Positions 29,159-37,974 of a stretch of 64,000 nucleotides of DNA are shown piece after piece. The DNA comes from CAZIOH01 sp964540815 (lineage in GTDB: Bacteria; Myxococcota_A; Polyangia; Fen-1088), in the NCBI GenBank assembly GCA_964540815.1, contig CAZIOH010000014.1, positions 1 through 64,000 on the forward strand, read 5' to 3'. Made by a program: the position numbers and the translations under genes. The notes beneath the pieces were generated by a model, which did no database searches, had not been told where the DNA came from, and worked only from the letters and a program-made list of their open reading frames with translations. Numbering within the stretch: the first letter of the stretch is position 1; every line of letters starts with the position of its first letter.

Positions 29159-29363
29159 TCCTGCCGGGCGCGCGCGGGGACGCCGCCCGCCCGGCCGGAA
29201 AGCGCAGGCGGCCCGCGGCGCGAAGAGCATCCGATGGCTCTCGGTCTTGCGTTGGTCTCGCGAAACGCAGGCGATTCTGCCTGGAACCCGTCCACGCGCA
29301 AGGACCCGCTCCCGCCACTCCGCTCCGAGGGTCCGCACCCAGCAGGGGTGCCGGAGTCAGCAG

Positions 29364-29625
29364 GGGTGCCAGACACCCACTCGGGAAACCCCGTTGCTCA
29401 GGGACCCCGGTGCTGCCGGGAACCCCGGTGCCGGGGACCCCGGTGCTGCCGGGGACCCCGGTGCCAGACACCCGTTGGGGGGGGGCCACCCATTGGGGGG
29501 TGCCAGACACCTGGGGGACACCGATGATGGGGGACCCCGGTGCGGGGACCCCGGTGCCAGACACCCAATGGGGGTGCAGACACCCAATGGGGGTGCAGAC
29601 ACCACGTTGGGGGGTGCCAGACACC
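29364..29625. repeat. Intergenic cluster of GGTGCCAGACACC palindromes
   Basis: Five copies of the 13-mer GGTGCCAGACACC occur at 29365-29377, 29460-29472, 29499-29511, 29553-29565 and 29613-29625, with shorter GGTGCAGACACC variants around 29570-29605. Between them lie repeated GGGGACCCCGGTGC-type runs (29400-29460) and GGGGGACACCCATTGGGG segments. Spacings (95, 39, 54, 60 bases) are not all multiples of three. The cluster occupies the space between the outer-membrane protein gene and the lipoprotein gene; no gene in it is supported. Confidence 0.88.
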
Positions 29626-29833
29626 CATTGGGGGGACACCCATTGGGGGACCCCGAGGGGGGAGCCCCCGCTGGAACGCCGGATCCATTTGTGATACTTG
29701 TCACTCCTAACGTTGATGGCGTCGGGGCAATTGACGCTTGACGATGAGCGCGCGTCGTGAGGGAATCCCGAGCTACCTGCAGGGTAGTCCCTACGGGTTT
29801 GGTCTTGATTCTTTCTGGCGGGGGTTTCGTTCA

Positions 29834-31621
29834 ATGAGAATTGCGTCTTGGAGGGGCTTCGTCCCAACAGCGGTCTTCGGCTTGCTGGTCGTGGGCTGCA
29901 GCAGCAGTGGGAGCACGCCGGCCGGCAGCGGAGGAGCGGGCGGACAAGACGCCGGTGGGCAGCCGGACGTACACCAGGCCGACGCACAAACCGGTGGTAC
30001 TGGCGGAGCGCCCATCGCCACGGGCGGGGCAGGCGGTACCCCATCCGGTACCGGCGGCGGCGCGGTGGGCACCGGCGGCGGGGCCGGAGTTGCGCCGCCT
30101 GCCTTCACGCTGGCTCAGCTGTGCGGTTCGGCGACTGGCGCCGGCGGTGCGGGAGGAGGAGCCTCCCTGGCGACGTCGTTGACCTATACCAACCAGACCT
30201 ATCTCGGTGATCCGCGCGTATCGCCGAGCGAGGCCCTCTTCAGCTACATCAACAGCACCGACGATCCCACCAAGCAGGTCTTGCGCCTGCACAATGGCGG
30301 GACCGCGTCGGTCATGATCAAGGGCCTGCACGTCGTGGACAACGTCTCCCCCCCCAGCACGAGTCCCCCCGCGACCCCGGGTCCGAGAGGCGGGACGCTC
30401 TTTCCGCCAACCTACGCCCAGATCAGCTTGCCGGCCGCCTTCGCGGTTTCATTGCCGCCGGGCTCGTCCACCTTCCCGATGACCCTTGCCCCCAACGCCG
30501 ACCTCGACGTGACGGTCCAGTTTCTCTCCACCAAGACGAACCCCCCGGACCGAAACTTCAACATCGGCGGTCAGCCGGTGAGCGCGGTCCTTGTGGCGGA
30601 CAGCGACGGAGGCTGTGCCCCCGCCGGGCTCTATGCGGTCTCTCTTTGGAACAACAGCGAGACGCTGATGGATCCAACCGCGAACAACCTGCCGTCCACC
30701 AACTGGGCCCGCTACGAGCCCACGTTTGGCCAGGTCGTGGCCACCCTTGGCTACAAGGTGAACCTCGGCTCCGTCTTCATCCAGTTGCTCAACACGAATG
30801 ACATGTCTCTGCCGAGCCCCGGATTGATCACCGAGGAAGTGCAGACGCACGCATTCGTGAAGGCGGACCCGACCCAAGCCGTTCAGCTTCTCGCCGTGGG
30901 CCGGTTCGCGCCTCCCACCGACATTCCTTTTGGTTGGTATCCCATCGGATCGCTCACCGGGAAGCCCGTCAGTGGTGGCGCGGGGGGCGGGGGCGGCGCT
31001 GGCGGCAGCTCGGGAGCGGGCGGAACGGCTGGCGCGCCTCCTTCCGGCGGCGCGTCCGGCTCCGCCGGCGGTGGCGGCGGAGCCGGAGGTCGAGGAGGTG
31101 CGGGTGGAGGCCCGGTGGCTCCGCCCCCAACGCCGCCGGTCGTGACCGACGCACAACCCCAGGCCTTCCCTGCGACCTCGACCCAGGCGGACACGCAGCC
31201 CGCGCCCCTGCGGGTCGTCGCAACGATGTTGTCGAGCCCCAGGGGCGTGGACTGGAACACCTCGAACTACAGCGAGATGATCCTTCCCCCGCTGAAGGCC
31301 GGCAGCAACGGAACGACCTTCGAGCCCGGCTCGACGCCCTTTGGAATCTGGACCTTCACGAACCAGAGGACCACCGGCAATCCCTCGTCGGCCGGCGTTC
31401 CCGCCCCGAATGTCGCAAACGGCGACTACAACTACAGCGAAGACTCCCTCAACATCATCGGAACCTCGGCGCCCCCGATTCACAGACTTCGCGTCTATCC
31501 ACTGAAGGACCGTGCCGGCGTCCTGGTCCCGAACAGCTACCTCCTCGGCTGGGAGGAGGCCTCGAACGGTGACTACCAGGACTTCGTCTTCGTCTTGAAG
31601 AACGCCAAGCCGGCGCCCTGA
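29834..31621 (+). CDS. Gly-rich lipoprotein with choice-of-anchor-type domains
   Basis: This 595-residue protein begins with a lipoprotein signal peptide: MRIASWRGFVPTAVFG, then LLVVGC with the lipidated Cys at residue 22. A long Gly/Ala/Thr-rich linker of the TGGAGG type follows, as is common in polyangial lipoproteins. The first globular part (SEALFSYINSTDDPTKQVLRLHNGGTASVMIKGL and QISLPAAFAVSLPPGSSTFPMTLAPNADLDVTVQF) has the look of an immunoglobulin-like accessory domain. A second Gly-rich hinge (about residues 375-435) leads to a C-terminal domain that ends LLGWEEASNGDYQDFVFVLKN, a motif seen in many secreted bacterial proteins. Function is unknown. Likely cell-envelope. The start was chosen for the signal peptide. 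Confidence 0.78.
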   Translation: MRIASWRGFVPTAVFGLLVVGCSSSGSTPAGSGGAGGQDAGGQPDVHQADAQTGGTGGAPIATGGAGGTPSGTGGGAVGTGGGAGVAPPAFTLAQLCGSATGAGGAGGGASLATSLTYTNQTYLGDPRVSPSEALFSYINSTDDPTKQVLRLHNGGTASVMIKGLHVVDNVSPPSTSPPATPGPRGGTLFPPTYAQISLPAAFAVSLPPGSSTFPMTLAPNADLDVTVQFLSTKTNPPDRNFNIGGQPVSAVLVADSDGGCAPAGLYAVSLWNNSETLMDPTANNLPSTNWARYEPTFGQVVATLGYKVNLGSVFIQLLNTNDMSLPSPGLITEEVQTHAFVKADPTQAVQLLAVGRFAPPTDIPFGWYPIGSLTGKPVSGGAGGGGGAGGSSGAGGTAGAPPSGGASGSAGGGGGAGGRGGAGGGPVAPPPTPPVVTDAQPQAFPATSTQADTQPAPLRVVATMLSSPRGVDWNTSNYSEMILPPLKAGSNGTTFEPGSTPFGIWTFTNQRTTGNPSSAGVPAPNVANGDYNYSEDSLNIIGTSAPPIHRLRVYPLKDRAGVLVPNSYLLGWEEASNGDYQDFVFVLKNAKPAP

Positions 31622-31655
31622 GGTCGGCCCGGCGCCCGCCGGTTCGGCCCTCCTG

Positions 31656-32330
31656 TCACATGCAGGTGCCGACCCCCGGGTAGCTCGGCAGCGGGACGCA
31701 GAGGCTGGCGGCCAGGTCGACACACCCCGCTGCCGAGCTCGCGACCGGGGCGCCACCGGTTCCATCCATGTCGGTGCGACAGAGCCCGAGGCAGATCTTC
31801 CCGTTGCCTTTGAGATCGATGCAGACCTCGCCCGCGCTGCAGTCGTTCTGAAACTGGCACGGGAAGCGGCTGCCGCCGCCAAATCCGGGAGTGGCCGGGC
31901 GGCAGGTCGCGCCTCCCGACATGGCCTCGTCCGGGTAACATCCTTGATTCACCGGACAACTGGCCCCGTCGAGGAGGCCACACTCCGCGCTTCCCGTGCC
32001 GGCTTCCGAGTCGATGGCGGGCCCCGGTCCGTCGGCGACGTCCGTGCCGCTGTCGGTCGGACTGGTCCGGCCTGAGTCCTTGTCCGCGCCGGCGGCGTCA
32101 CCGACCGCTGGGTTTCCCCACAACCAGGCATCCACGATGACCCGGGCGGGCAGTCCATCTCCGCCGGCGAGGTCGGCGTCGACGACGTTTTCCAGTCGCG
32201 CCGGCGAGACGCGACATCCCGGCGCCTCGATGCAGCACAAGATCGCCGCGGCGCCTCCGACAGCCAAGATCCCACGAAGCAGGAGGCGTCGTGCGGGACC
32301 TTGAGGTGAACGGCAGAGCGGCAACGCCAA
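31656..32330 (-). CDS. Secreted Cys-rich protein
   Basis: I do not recognise a family. The 224-residue product has a basic start and a hydrophobic stretch (LLLRGILAVGGAAAILCC), so it is probably exported. The lipobox is not canonical (Leu before Cys). An acidic Asp/Gly/Ala-rich linker follows. The last 110 residues have about a dozen cysteines in regular spacing (CGLLDGASCPVNQGCYP, PCQFQNDCSAGEVCIDL, CLGLCRTDMDGTGG), a pattern expected for disulfide-bonded extracellular modules of myxobacterial secreted proteins. It converges on the preceding lipoprotein gene and diverges from the next one. Confidence 0.7.
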   Translation of the reverse strand: MALPLCRSPQGPARRLLLRGILAVGGAAAILCCIEAPGCRVSPARLENVVDADLAGGDGLPARVIVDAWLWGNPAVGDAAGADKDSGRTSPTDSGTDVADGPGPAIDSEAGTGSAECGLLDGASCPVNQGCYPDEAMSGGATCRPATPGFGGGSRFPCQFQNDCSAGEVCIDLKGNGKICLGLCRTDMDGTGGAPVASSAAGCVDLAASLCVPLPSYPGVGTCM

Positions 32331-32443
32331 CGGATACTATCAGCCACGCCCGTCCCGGATCAGATGGAGATGCGCCGTCCCCCCGGGTAGGATGAGGCCT
32401 GGTTCCCCCCAGAACCGGGCTTGCCCAGCGATTGAGAGGTCCC

Positions 32444-33502
32444 ATGCGCCCCAAAGTTGCAGTCCGGTCAGCGGTATCGGTGTCATACGCAGTCGCGCTG
32501 GCGTTTGCTGGAGCATGCGGTGGAGGCGGCGGCTCCACGCCGACCCCCACGCCAGCCGTGACCACAGACGCGGGCGTCGTCAACCCGGTCAGTCCAGGCG
32601 GAGGGCAACAAGCGTCGAGCGGAGGCGCCACGGGCGCCACGGGGACCTTCGGCACGGGCGGCTCGGTGTTTCCGCCTCCTTCGGCCGCCGGGACGGGAGG
32701 CACAGGCGGGGCGATGCCGCCACCATCGAGCGGCGGGGCCTCAGGCTCGGGTTCCGGCTCGGGTGGATCATCGACCGCGAAGGATGCCGGAATCCCTTCC
32801 CCCGGGGGGAACACCGGGGCTGCAGCGGGATCTCCTGGGGCAAGCTCGGGGGGATCTCCTGGGACAGCAGGTCCTGGGGGAGGTCCGGGCGGAGCCACCG
32901 GCGCCGCTGGAGCGACCGGCGCCGCACCGCCTCCCTCGTCGACGTTTGCCTGCACCCTGATGATCGGGATCCTGGCGACCGAGGAGTGGTACGACGCCGG
33001 GTTCGAGACCATGGTGGACAACTCCAAGTGGGAGCTCATCTACGTGCACAGCGGCTTCGTCGAGCTGTGGGCCAACCCGCAGGATCCCGTGTGGTCGACC
33101 GCCACGATGTCCCCTTGCGCGCAGAACCCGACCAAGCCCGATCGGGTGATCTTCGTGGCTCTGAACTTCGACTTCACCACGCTCGCCGAGTGGCTGCCTC
33201 CCGTGACCGCGAGCGTGAAGAACCTCATCGCCAAGTACCCGAGCGCCAAGCGCATCGAGCTCATGTCCTTCATCCGCGCGCCGGGAGACAACCCGTGTTC
33301 CCAGGCACCGGCCAAACGCTCCACCGTCACACCGGCGCAGGACGACGCGATGGCGATGGTCGCCGCGGCCAACCCGGGGCTCGTGTTCGTGGCGCCCAAG
33401 TTCGAAGCCAAGACCTGCGGCGAGTTCAGCTCGAACCCGCCGCACCCGAGTCCGACGGGCGCGACGGCGTGGGCCAAGATGATGGCCGACTACTACAAGT
33501 GA
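32444..33502 (+). CDS. Gly-rich lipoprotein with SGNH-hydrolase-like C-terminal domain
   Basis: This 352-residue protein starts MRPKVAVRSAVSVSYAVALAFAGAC, a probable lipoprotein signal (Cys 25). A Ser/Gly/Pro-rich linker takes up to about residue 165. The C-terminal domain opens with a strand-like CTLMIGILATEEWYDAGF. It contains VDNSKWELIYVHSG, RVIFVALNFD and SSNPPHPSPTGATAWAKMM. The last segment resembles the DxxH block of SGNH/GDSL hydrolases (P-HPSPTGA), and VALNFD could be the block III region. No clear GDS nucleophile motif is visible, so enzyme activity is uncertain. The ATG at 32444 follows GAGAGGT with a short gap. Confidence 0.7.
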   Translation: MRPKVAVRSAVSVSYAVALAFAGACGGGGGSTPTPTPAVTTDAGVVNPVSPGGGQQASSGGATGATGTFGTGGSVFPPPSAAGTGGTGGAMPPPSSGGASGSGSGSGGSSTAKDAGIPSPGGNTGAAAGSPGASSGGSPGTAGPGGGPGGATGAAGATGAAPPPSSTFACTLMIGILATEEWYDAGFETMVDNSKWELIYVHSGFVELWANPQDPVWSTATMSPCAQNPTKPDRVIFVALNFDFTTLAEWLPPVTASVKNLIAKYPSAKRIELMSFIRAPGDNPCSQAPAKRSTVTPAQDDAMAMVAAANPGLVFVAPKFEAKTCGEFSSNPPHPSPTGATAWAKMMADYYK

Positions 33503-33533
33503 CCGCCCTGCGGGGAGCACCGGACTCGCTTCT

Positions 33534-35264
33534 TCAATCGGCAGGTGTGGATGGCGTGGTTGGCGTGGTTGGCGCGCCGGTGACCTTCGCGGCCGGATTG
33601 GCCTGGGAGGTCCGAGGCTGGCGGCGGACGTGAAATCCGCGCCAGACGAGCGCGATGCCCTGCCACAATCCGATGAGCGCCAGGGGAAGCGCGATGACGC
33701 GCGGCCAGACCATCGCCAGGGCCGCCACGGCCGCCATCAGGACGCCACTCGTCGTGAGCAGCCTCCCCTCGGCGGGCCCCAGCATGCGATGGTTCGTCAT
33801 CGCCGCCCCCACCGAGTTCGCCACGCGGATCGCGCCGGCCGCCGCCGCGGACCCCTTGCGTCCGCTGCCGCCGAAGGCGCGTCGACGACGCTGCCGTCCA
33901 TGGCGGTCGCGGGTGACCCCTCCTGCCCCAGCACGAGCGGAGGGAGCCTGCCTCACCCTGACGACCCTGTCGCGCGACAGCAATATCTCCGTCGCGTTTG
34001 CCAGGTCGCGCTCGTACATCCCCTCCATGGTGCGCGCGACGCCCTCGTCATCGATGGCCACGTCGAGCTCGTAGTTGCTGAGGAAGCTGGCCACGTTCAG
34101 GTTGGATGAACCAATGCGGCTCCATCGTCCGTCGACCACCGCGGTCTTGGCATGCAGCATGGAGCCGTTCCACTCGAAGATCCGGACCCCCGCCTCGAGA
34201 AGTGGACGAAAACCGCCACGAGACAGGGGGCGCAGAAACGGGAGGTCGGTGCTCCGGGGGATGAGCAACCGAACATCGACGCCATCCCGAGCGGCGGCGC
34301 GGAGAGCCTGCACATAGGGCGAGACACCGACAAAATAGGCATCGGTCAACCAAAGAGAGCGACGGGCGATCGCCGCGATGAGCTGGTCCATCCGGAAGAG
34401 TCCCGCCGTGCTCGGCGCACCCGCCACGATTCTGAGGGCCACGCCCCCCGCCCCTTCGTCTTCCACCGACCCTCGTTCGTGACCTCGTCCCCGTGACGTT
34501 CCAGCATCTCCGGGCGTGCTCCCGGGGACGTGGGTGCTTCCGGGGGTGGCACACACCCAGTTGCTTGCGAGGGTGCCAGACACCGATCCGCTACTTTCGG
34601 GGGCCATTTCCAGGGTGCCAGACACCGACGGGCTGCTTTCACTGCCGGTGAAGAGGGGGGGGCCCATCGTCTCCCAGACCTGGGCAAACGCCGACGTGAC
34701 GTCGGCGACCGCTGGGCCAATGATCTCGACGCCGGTGTCTCTCCACGGCGGAACGCCTCGGGATGGGTCTCCTTTCCACCGCTGACTGATGCAAAGGCCG
34801 GTGACGAACGCGACTTCCCCATCGACCACGATACTCTTGCGGTGATCCCGGCTGATCCATCCAAAAGGACTGTCGAGACGCGGCGGGTTGAAACAGCGAA
34901 CCTCGACGCCGCTGTGCGCCAGCTTCCGCCAAAACCCGCGGGATGACCCCGTGCGCGTGCCCATCCAGTCCCGGATCAGGTGAACCCTCACGCCTGCTTG
35001 CGCCCGCTCCCGGAGCACCTCCGCGAAGGCAACTCCGACGTCGTCCTCCTCGAAGATGTAGTTCTCGAGACTTATCCAGCGCCGCGCGCCCCGCAGCGCC
35101 TGCAGCCAGACCGGATAGTTGCCGTCGGCATCCTCCAAGACCCTGACCCGATTCCCCACGATGAGGGGCGCACCGCTCGTCCGCGAGAAGGCGCGTTCCG
35201 CGAGCGCGCGCACCGAACGCAGAGCCTGGGGGTCCGAAATCTGCGGAGCTGGAATTCTTCCCAT
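33534..35264 (-). CDS. Phospholipase D/cardiolipin synthase-like protein with a repeat-encoded insert
   Basis: This 576-residue protein has two intact HKD motifs, HRKSIVVD (residues 141-148) and HAKTAVVD (371-378), the signature of the phospholipase D/cardiolipin synthase superfamily. The flanking motifs (ISLENYIFEEDDVG and GSSNLN) also fit cardiolipin synthase-type enzymes. Between the two halves lies an insert at about 206-275 that is low in complexity and holds two SVSGTL segments, each encoded by a GGTGTCTGGCACC repeat. After the second half come a Ser/Arg-rich linker and one or two hydrophobic segments (SGVLMAAVAALAMVWPRVIALPLALIGLWQGIALVW), so the enzyme is probably membrane-attached. 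Cls enzymes usually carry membrane helices at the N-terminus; here they are at the C-terminus. The gene starts 6 bases after an MFS transporter gene on the same strand. Confidence 0.85.
   Translation of the reverse strand: MGRIPAPQISDPQALRSVRALAERAFSRTSGAPLIVGNRVRVLEDADGNYPVWLQALRGARRWISLENYIFEEDDVGVAFAEVLRERAQAGVRVHLIRDWMGTRTGSSRGFWRKLAHSGVEVRCFNPPRLDSPFGWISRDHRKSIVVDGEVAFVTGLCISQRWKGDPSRGVPPWRDTGVEIIGPAVADVTSAFAQVWETMGPPLFTGSESSPSVSGTLEMAPESSGSVSGTLASNWVCATPGSTHVPGSTPGDAGTSRGRGHERGSVEDEGAGGVALRIVAGAPSTAGLFRMDQLIAAIARRSLWLTDAYFVGVSPYVQALRAAARDGVDVRLLIPRSTDLPFLRPLSRGGFRPLLEAGVRIFEWNGSMLHAKTAVVDGRWSRIGSSNLNVASFLSNYELDVAIDDEGVARTMEGMYERDLANATEILLSRDRVVRVRQAPSARAGAGGVTRDRHGRQRRRRAFGGSGRKGSAAAAGAIRVANSVGAAMTNHRMLGPAEGRLLTTSGVLMAAVAALAMVWPRVIALPLALIGLWQGIALVWRGFHVRRQPRTSQANPAAKVTGAPTTPTTPSTPAD
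34572..34626. repeat. Two GGTGCCAGACACC repeats inside the phospholipase D gene
   Basis: Exact copies at 34572-34584 and 34614-34626, 42 bases apart and so in the same reading phase. On the minus strand each codes for VSGT within the linker between the two HKD domains. Neither interrupts the reading frame. Confidence 0.9.
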
Positions 35265-35270
35265 TCTGCG

Positions 35271-36515
35271 TCAGTGCTCCTCGCGCCGTCTTCGCAGCTC
35301 CCGTCCGAGGACCAGGAACATTGGCGCAGCGGCGATCTGGGTGACGACCGAGAAGACGACCATCGTGACCAAGGAACGCTGATAGAGCCACCCCATCGCC
35401 GCGCTACCCAGCCACCAGAAGAGCCCGAAGACCGCAAAGAACACTCCGTAGGCACGACCGCGCTGCTCTTTCGGCACCAGCTTGGCGATGGCCGCCTTGA
35501 AGACGGAGTCCTGAGCACCCATCCCGACCGCCCACAACACCGTCCCCCCAGCCAAGCCCCAAGGCCCCGGGCGCAAGAAGGCGAGCGGGGCGAATCCGGC
35601 CGACAACATTGCACTGACGGCCAGCACGGAGACACCGAAACGGTCGAACAGCGTCCCGAACCCCAGCGCCGCGAGGGCATCCACGGCCATCGCCGCCGCG
35701 TACAGCAGCGGCAAGTGCGCCACCGTCATGGCCCCCGTTTGGCCCGCATGAAAGGACACCAGCGCCCAGTCCGCGAAGCCGAGGCCCAGCAAGGAGACCG
35801 CAGCGACGTACCAGCCAAACAAGCCGCCGAGATACCCGCGCCCCGCCGACGACGCCGCCATCGACGTCGTCGGCCCCGATGGCTCGAATGACTCGGGTCG
35901 CGGGTACCTCCGCCGGGCGAACAGCACGGTGCCCACGTTCGCGATGACCGGGACCATCAGGACGCCGAACGCAATTCGATACTCCCTTGCCGGAGCCCGC
36001 CCCCTCACGACCCACATGGCGAGCGCGGCCAGCAGCGGGCCAGACACCGCCCCGATCTGATCGAGGGCCTCCTCGATGCCAAAGCTGCGGCCAACCCCCG
36101 CCTGCTGGGCGGCGTACGAAATCAAGGTGCTCCGCGCTGGACTGCGGACCGCCTTTCCGATCCGTTCGAGCAACAACATGGCCACCGCCGCCTGCCACGT
36201 CCCCACCAGGGCCAGCCCGACCACCACCAGGAAGTTCGTGGCATAACCAGCGACGACCAGCGGCCAGTAGGCGCGGGTGCGATCGCTCAGCCATCCCGAG
36301 ACGAGCCGCAGCCCGTACCCCAGGAACTCGCCCAGCCCGGCTGTGAACCCCACCGCGGTGGCGCTGGCCCCCAGCAATCCGAGGTAGGGCCCCGCCAGGC
36401 CTCGCACGCCCTCGTACGTCATGTCGCCGAACATCGCCACCACGCCCATGAGGACGATGAAGGCACGCGCCGCCCGAACCTGGCTCTTCCCCCGCGGCTC
36501 CTCCTCCCGCTTCAA
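35271..36515 (-). CDS. Major facilitator superfamily transporter
   Basis: This 414-residue protein has about eleven or twelve hydrophobic helices of the major facilitator superfamily. The cytoplasmic loop after helix 2 reads GWLSDRTRAYWP (the MFS motif A region, GxLaDrxgrr) and the symmetrical loop reads GTLFDRFGVSVL. It begins MKREEEPRGKSQ, an exposed basic N-terminus, then the first helix FIVLMGVVAMFGDMTYEG, a segment seen in drug or phosphonate-type MFS subfamilies. The substrate cannot be predicted. The short spacing to the following phospholipase D gene suggests an operon; a link with lysophospholipid or lipid transport is inference only. Confidence 0.88.
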   Translation of the reverse strand: MKREEEPRGKSQVRAARAFIVLMGVVAMFGDMTYEGVRGLAGPYLGLLGASATAVGFTAGLGEFLGYGLRLVSGWLSDRTRAYWPLVVAGYATNFLVVVGLALVGTWQAAVAMLLLERIGKAVRSPARSTLISYAAQQAGVGRSFGIEEALDQIGAVSGPLLAALAMWVVRGRAPAREYRIAFGVLMVPVIANVGTVLFARRRYPRPESFEPSGPTTSMAASSAGRGYLGGLFGWYVAAVSLLGLGFADWALVSFHAGQTGAMTVAHLPLLYAAAMAVDALAALGFGTLFDRFGVSVLAVSAMLSAGFAPLAFLRPGPWGLAGGTVLWAVGMGAQDSVFKAAIAKLVPKEQRGRAYGVFFAVFGLFWWLGSAAMGWLYQRSLVTMVVFSVVTQIAAAPMFLVLGRELRRRREEH

Positions 36516-36570
36516 TCGATTCCCATCCCCTTGCGCCCGCCTCCGCCCTGCCCTCGGCGCACCAAGAGCA

Positions 36571-37974
36571 TCACCGCATCCTGCGGCGCAGGTGATTGAG
36601 GACGTCGATCCGGGTGATGAGCCCGAGGAAGTGCTCGCCCTCGACCACGATGGGGACGAGCCCCTGATCGAACAAGGCCTGCAACGATTCGATCGACGCG
36701 GATGGCGGCACGGTGGTCAAGCGGCGGGACATGGTCGCTCGCACCGGCCCACGGAAGGCTCCTTGATCGCGGGTCACAGCCAGAAGCAGGTCGGACTCGT
36801 CCAGCAGCCCCACGATCTTCCCCTGTTCGAGGACCGGCAACTGGGACACATCCGCGAGCTTCATGCGCGTATAGGCGATGAGCAAGGTGTCCTCGGGTCC
36901 GACCGACACCACAGCCCCGCTGCGGTCGGGGTTTCGGCCGATCACGTCGCGCAAGTCGAAGGTGGGCGGGTCGCGAAGGAACCCCTGGTCTCGCATCCAG
37001 AAGTCGTTGAAGACCTTGGACAGGTACTTGTTCCCGCTGTCGCACACGAAGGTCACGACCTGCTTCGGGCTGGTCTGCTCGCGACAGTAGCGCAAAGCGG
37101 CCGCCACCAGCGTCCCCGAGGACGAGCCGGCGAGGATGCCCTCGTCGCGCAGGAGCGCGCGCACCGTGAGCAGGCTCTCCTCGTCGGAGATGGTGTACGC
37201 CGCCCGAACGCGCGACAGATCGCAGAGGGGAGGCACGAAGTCCTCTCCGATCCCCTCGACCAGCCAGGACCCAGCGGTCCCAATCTTCCCGGTGTGGACG
37301 TAGTCCGCCAGGATCGACCCAGCGGGATCGGCGAGAACCATCTCGACCTCGGGGGCAACCTTCTGCATGTAGCGACCGATTCCGGTGATGGTCCCGCCAG
37401 AGCCCACCCCGCACACCACGGCGTCGACCTTCCCCTCCGTCTGACGCCAGATTTCGGGGCCGGTGCCGAGCTCGTGCGCAAGGGGATTGGCGGGGTTCGC
37501 GAACTGGTTGACGTAGGTTCCGCCGAGCTCGCCCGCGAGCCGGGCCGCCAGGTCCTGGTAGTACTCGGGGTGGCCCTTTCCCACGTCGGAGCGCGTGAGG
37601 CGCACGTCGGCGCCAAGCGCTCGAAGGTGGAAGATCTTCTCCTGGCTCATCTTGTCGGGGATGACCAGCACCAGTCGGTACCCCTTGCGGGCGGCGACCA
37701 GCGCCAGCCCGAGTCCGGTGTTCCCGGCGGTGGCCTCCACCAAGATTCCCCCTGGGGACAGGGTCCCGGCCTTCTCGGCGGCCTCGATCATGGCGAGCCC
37801 GATCCGGTCCTTGATCGAGCCGCCTGGATTCTGGCTCTCGAGCTTCACCAAGAGCTCGCACGGGCCGGTGTCGAAGGATTCCAGCTTCACGAGGGGCGTG
37901 TTGCCGATGAGAGCGAGGACGCCGGCACCCCGGGTGGTGGAGCGGGTGGAGCTCGCGCCTGGAGCGGTGGTCAT
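36571..37974 (-). CDS. cbs: Cystathionine beta-synthase with CBS domain pair
   Basis: This 467-residue enzyme condenses serine and homocysteine to cystathionine. The PLP-dependent core contains IGNTPLVKLE, SQNPGGSIKDR with the PLP lysine at residue 55, EATAGNTGLGLALVAARKGYR, VCGVGSGGTITGIG and the serine-rich GSSSGTLVAAAL phosphate-binding region. Two CBS domains (about 345-467; SVGPEDTLLIAYTRMKLADVSQLPVLE and TTVPPSASIESLQALFDQGLVPIV) complete the eukaryote-like architecture; they usually bind adenosyl ligands. ATG 37974 was chosen because it overlaps the upstream TGA in ATGA, showing translational coupling with the cystathionine gamma enzyme. The upstream reading frame continues but overlaps that gene. 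There is no haem-binding N-terminal domain. Confidence 0.93.
   Translation of the reverse strand: MTTAPGASSTRSTTRGAGVLALIGNTPLVKLESFDTGPCELLVKLESQNPGGSIKDRIGLAMIEAAEKAGTLSPGGILVEATAGNTGLGLALVAARKGYRLVLVIPDKMSQEKIFHLRALGADVRLTRSDVGKGHPEYYQDLAARLAGELGGTYVNQFANPANPLAHELGTGPEIWRQTEGKVDAVVCGVGSGGTITGIGRYMQKVAPEVEMVLADPAGSILADYVHTGKIGTAGSWLVEGIGEDFVPPLCDLSRVRAAYTISDEESLLTVRALLRDEGILAGSSSGTLVAAALRYCREQTSPKQVVTFVCDSGNKYLSKVFNDFWMRDQGFLRDPPTFDLRDVIGRNPDRSGAVVSVGPEDTLLIAYTRMKLADVSQLPVLEQGKIVGLLDESDLLLAVTRDQGAFRGPVRATMSRRLTTVPPSASIESLQALFDQGLVPIVVEGEHFLGLITRIDVLNHLRRRMR

Noticed and set aside
29340..29660. The 29.4 kb repeat cluster as a CRISPR array
   Set aside because: Units are 13 bases, irregularly spaced and not separated by unique spacers of constant length; no cas genes in the window.
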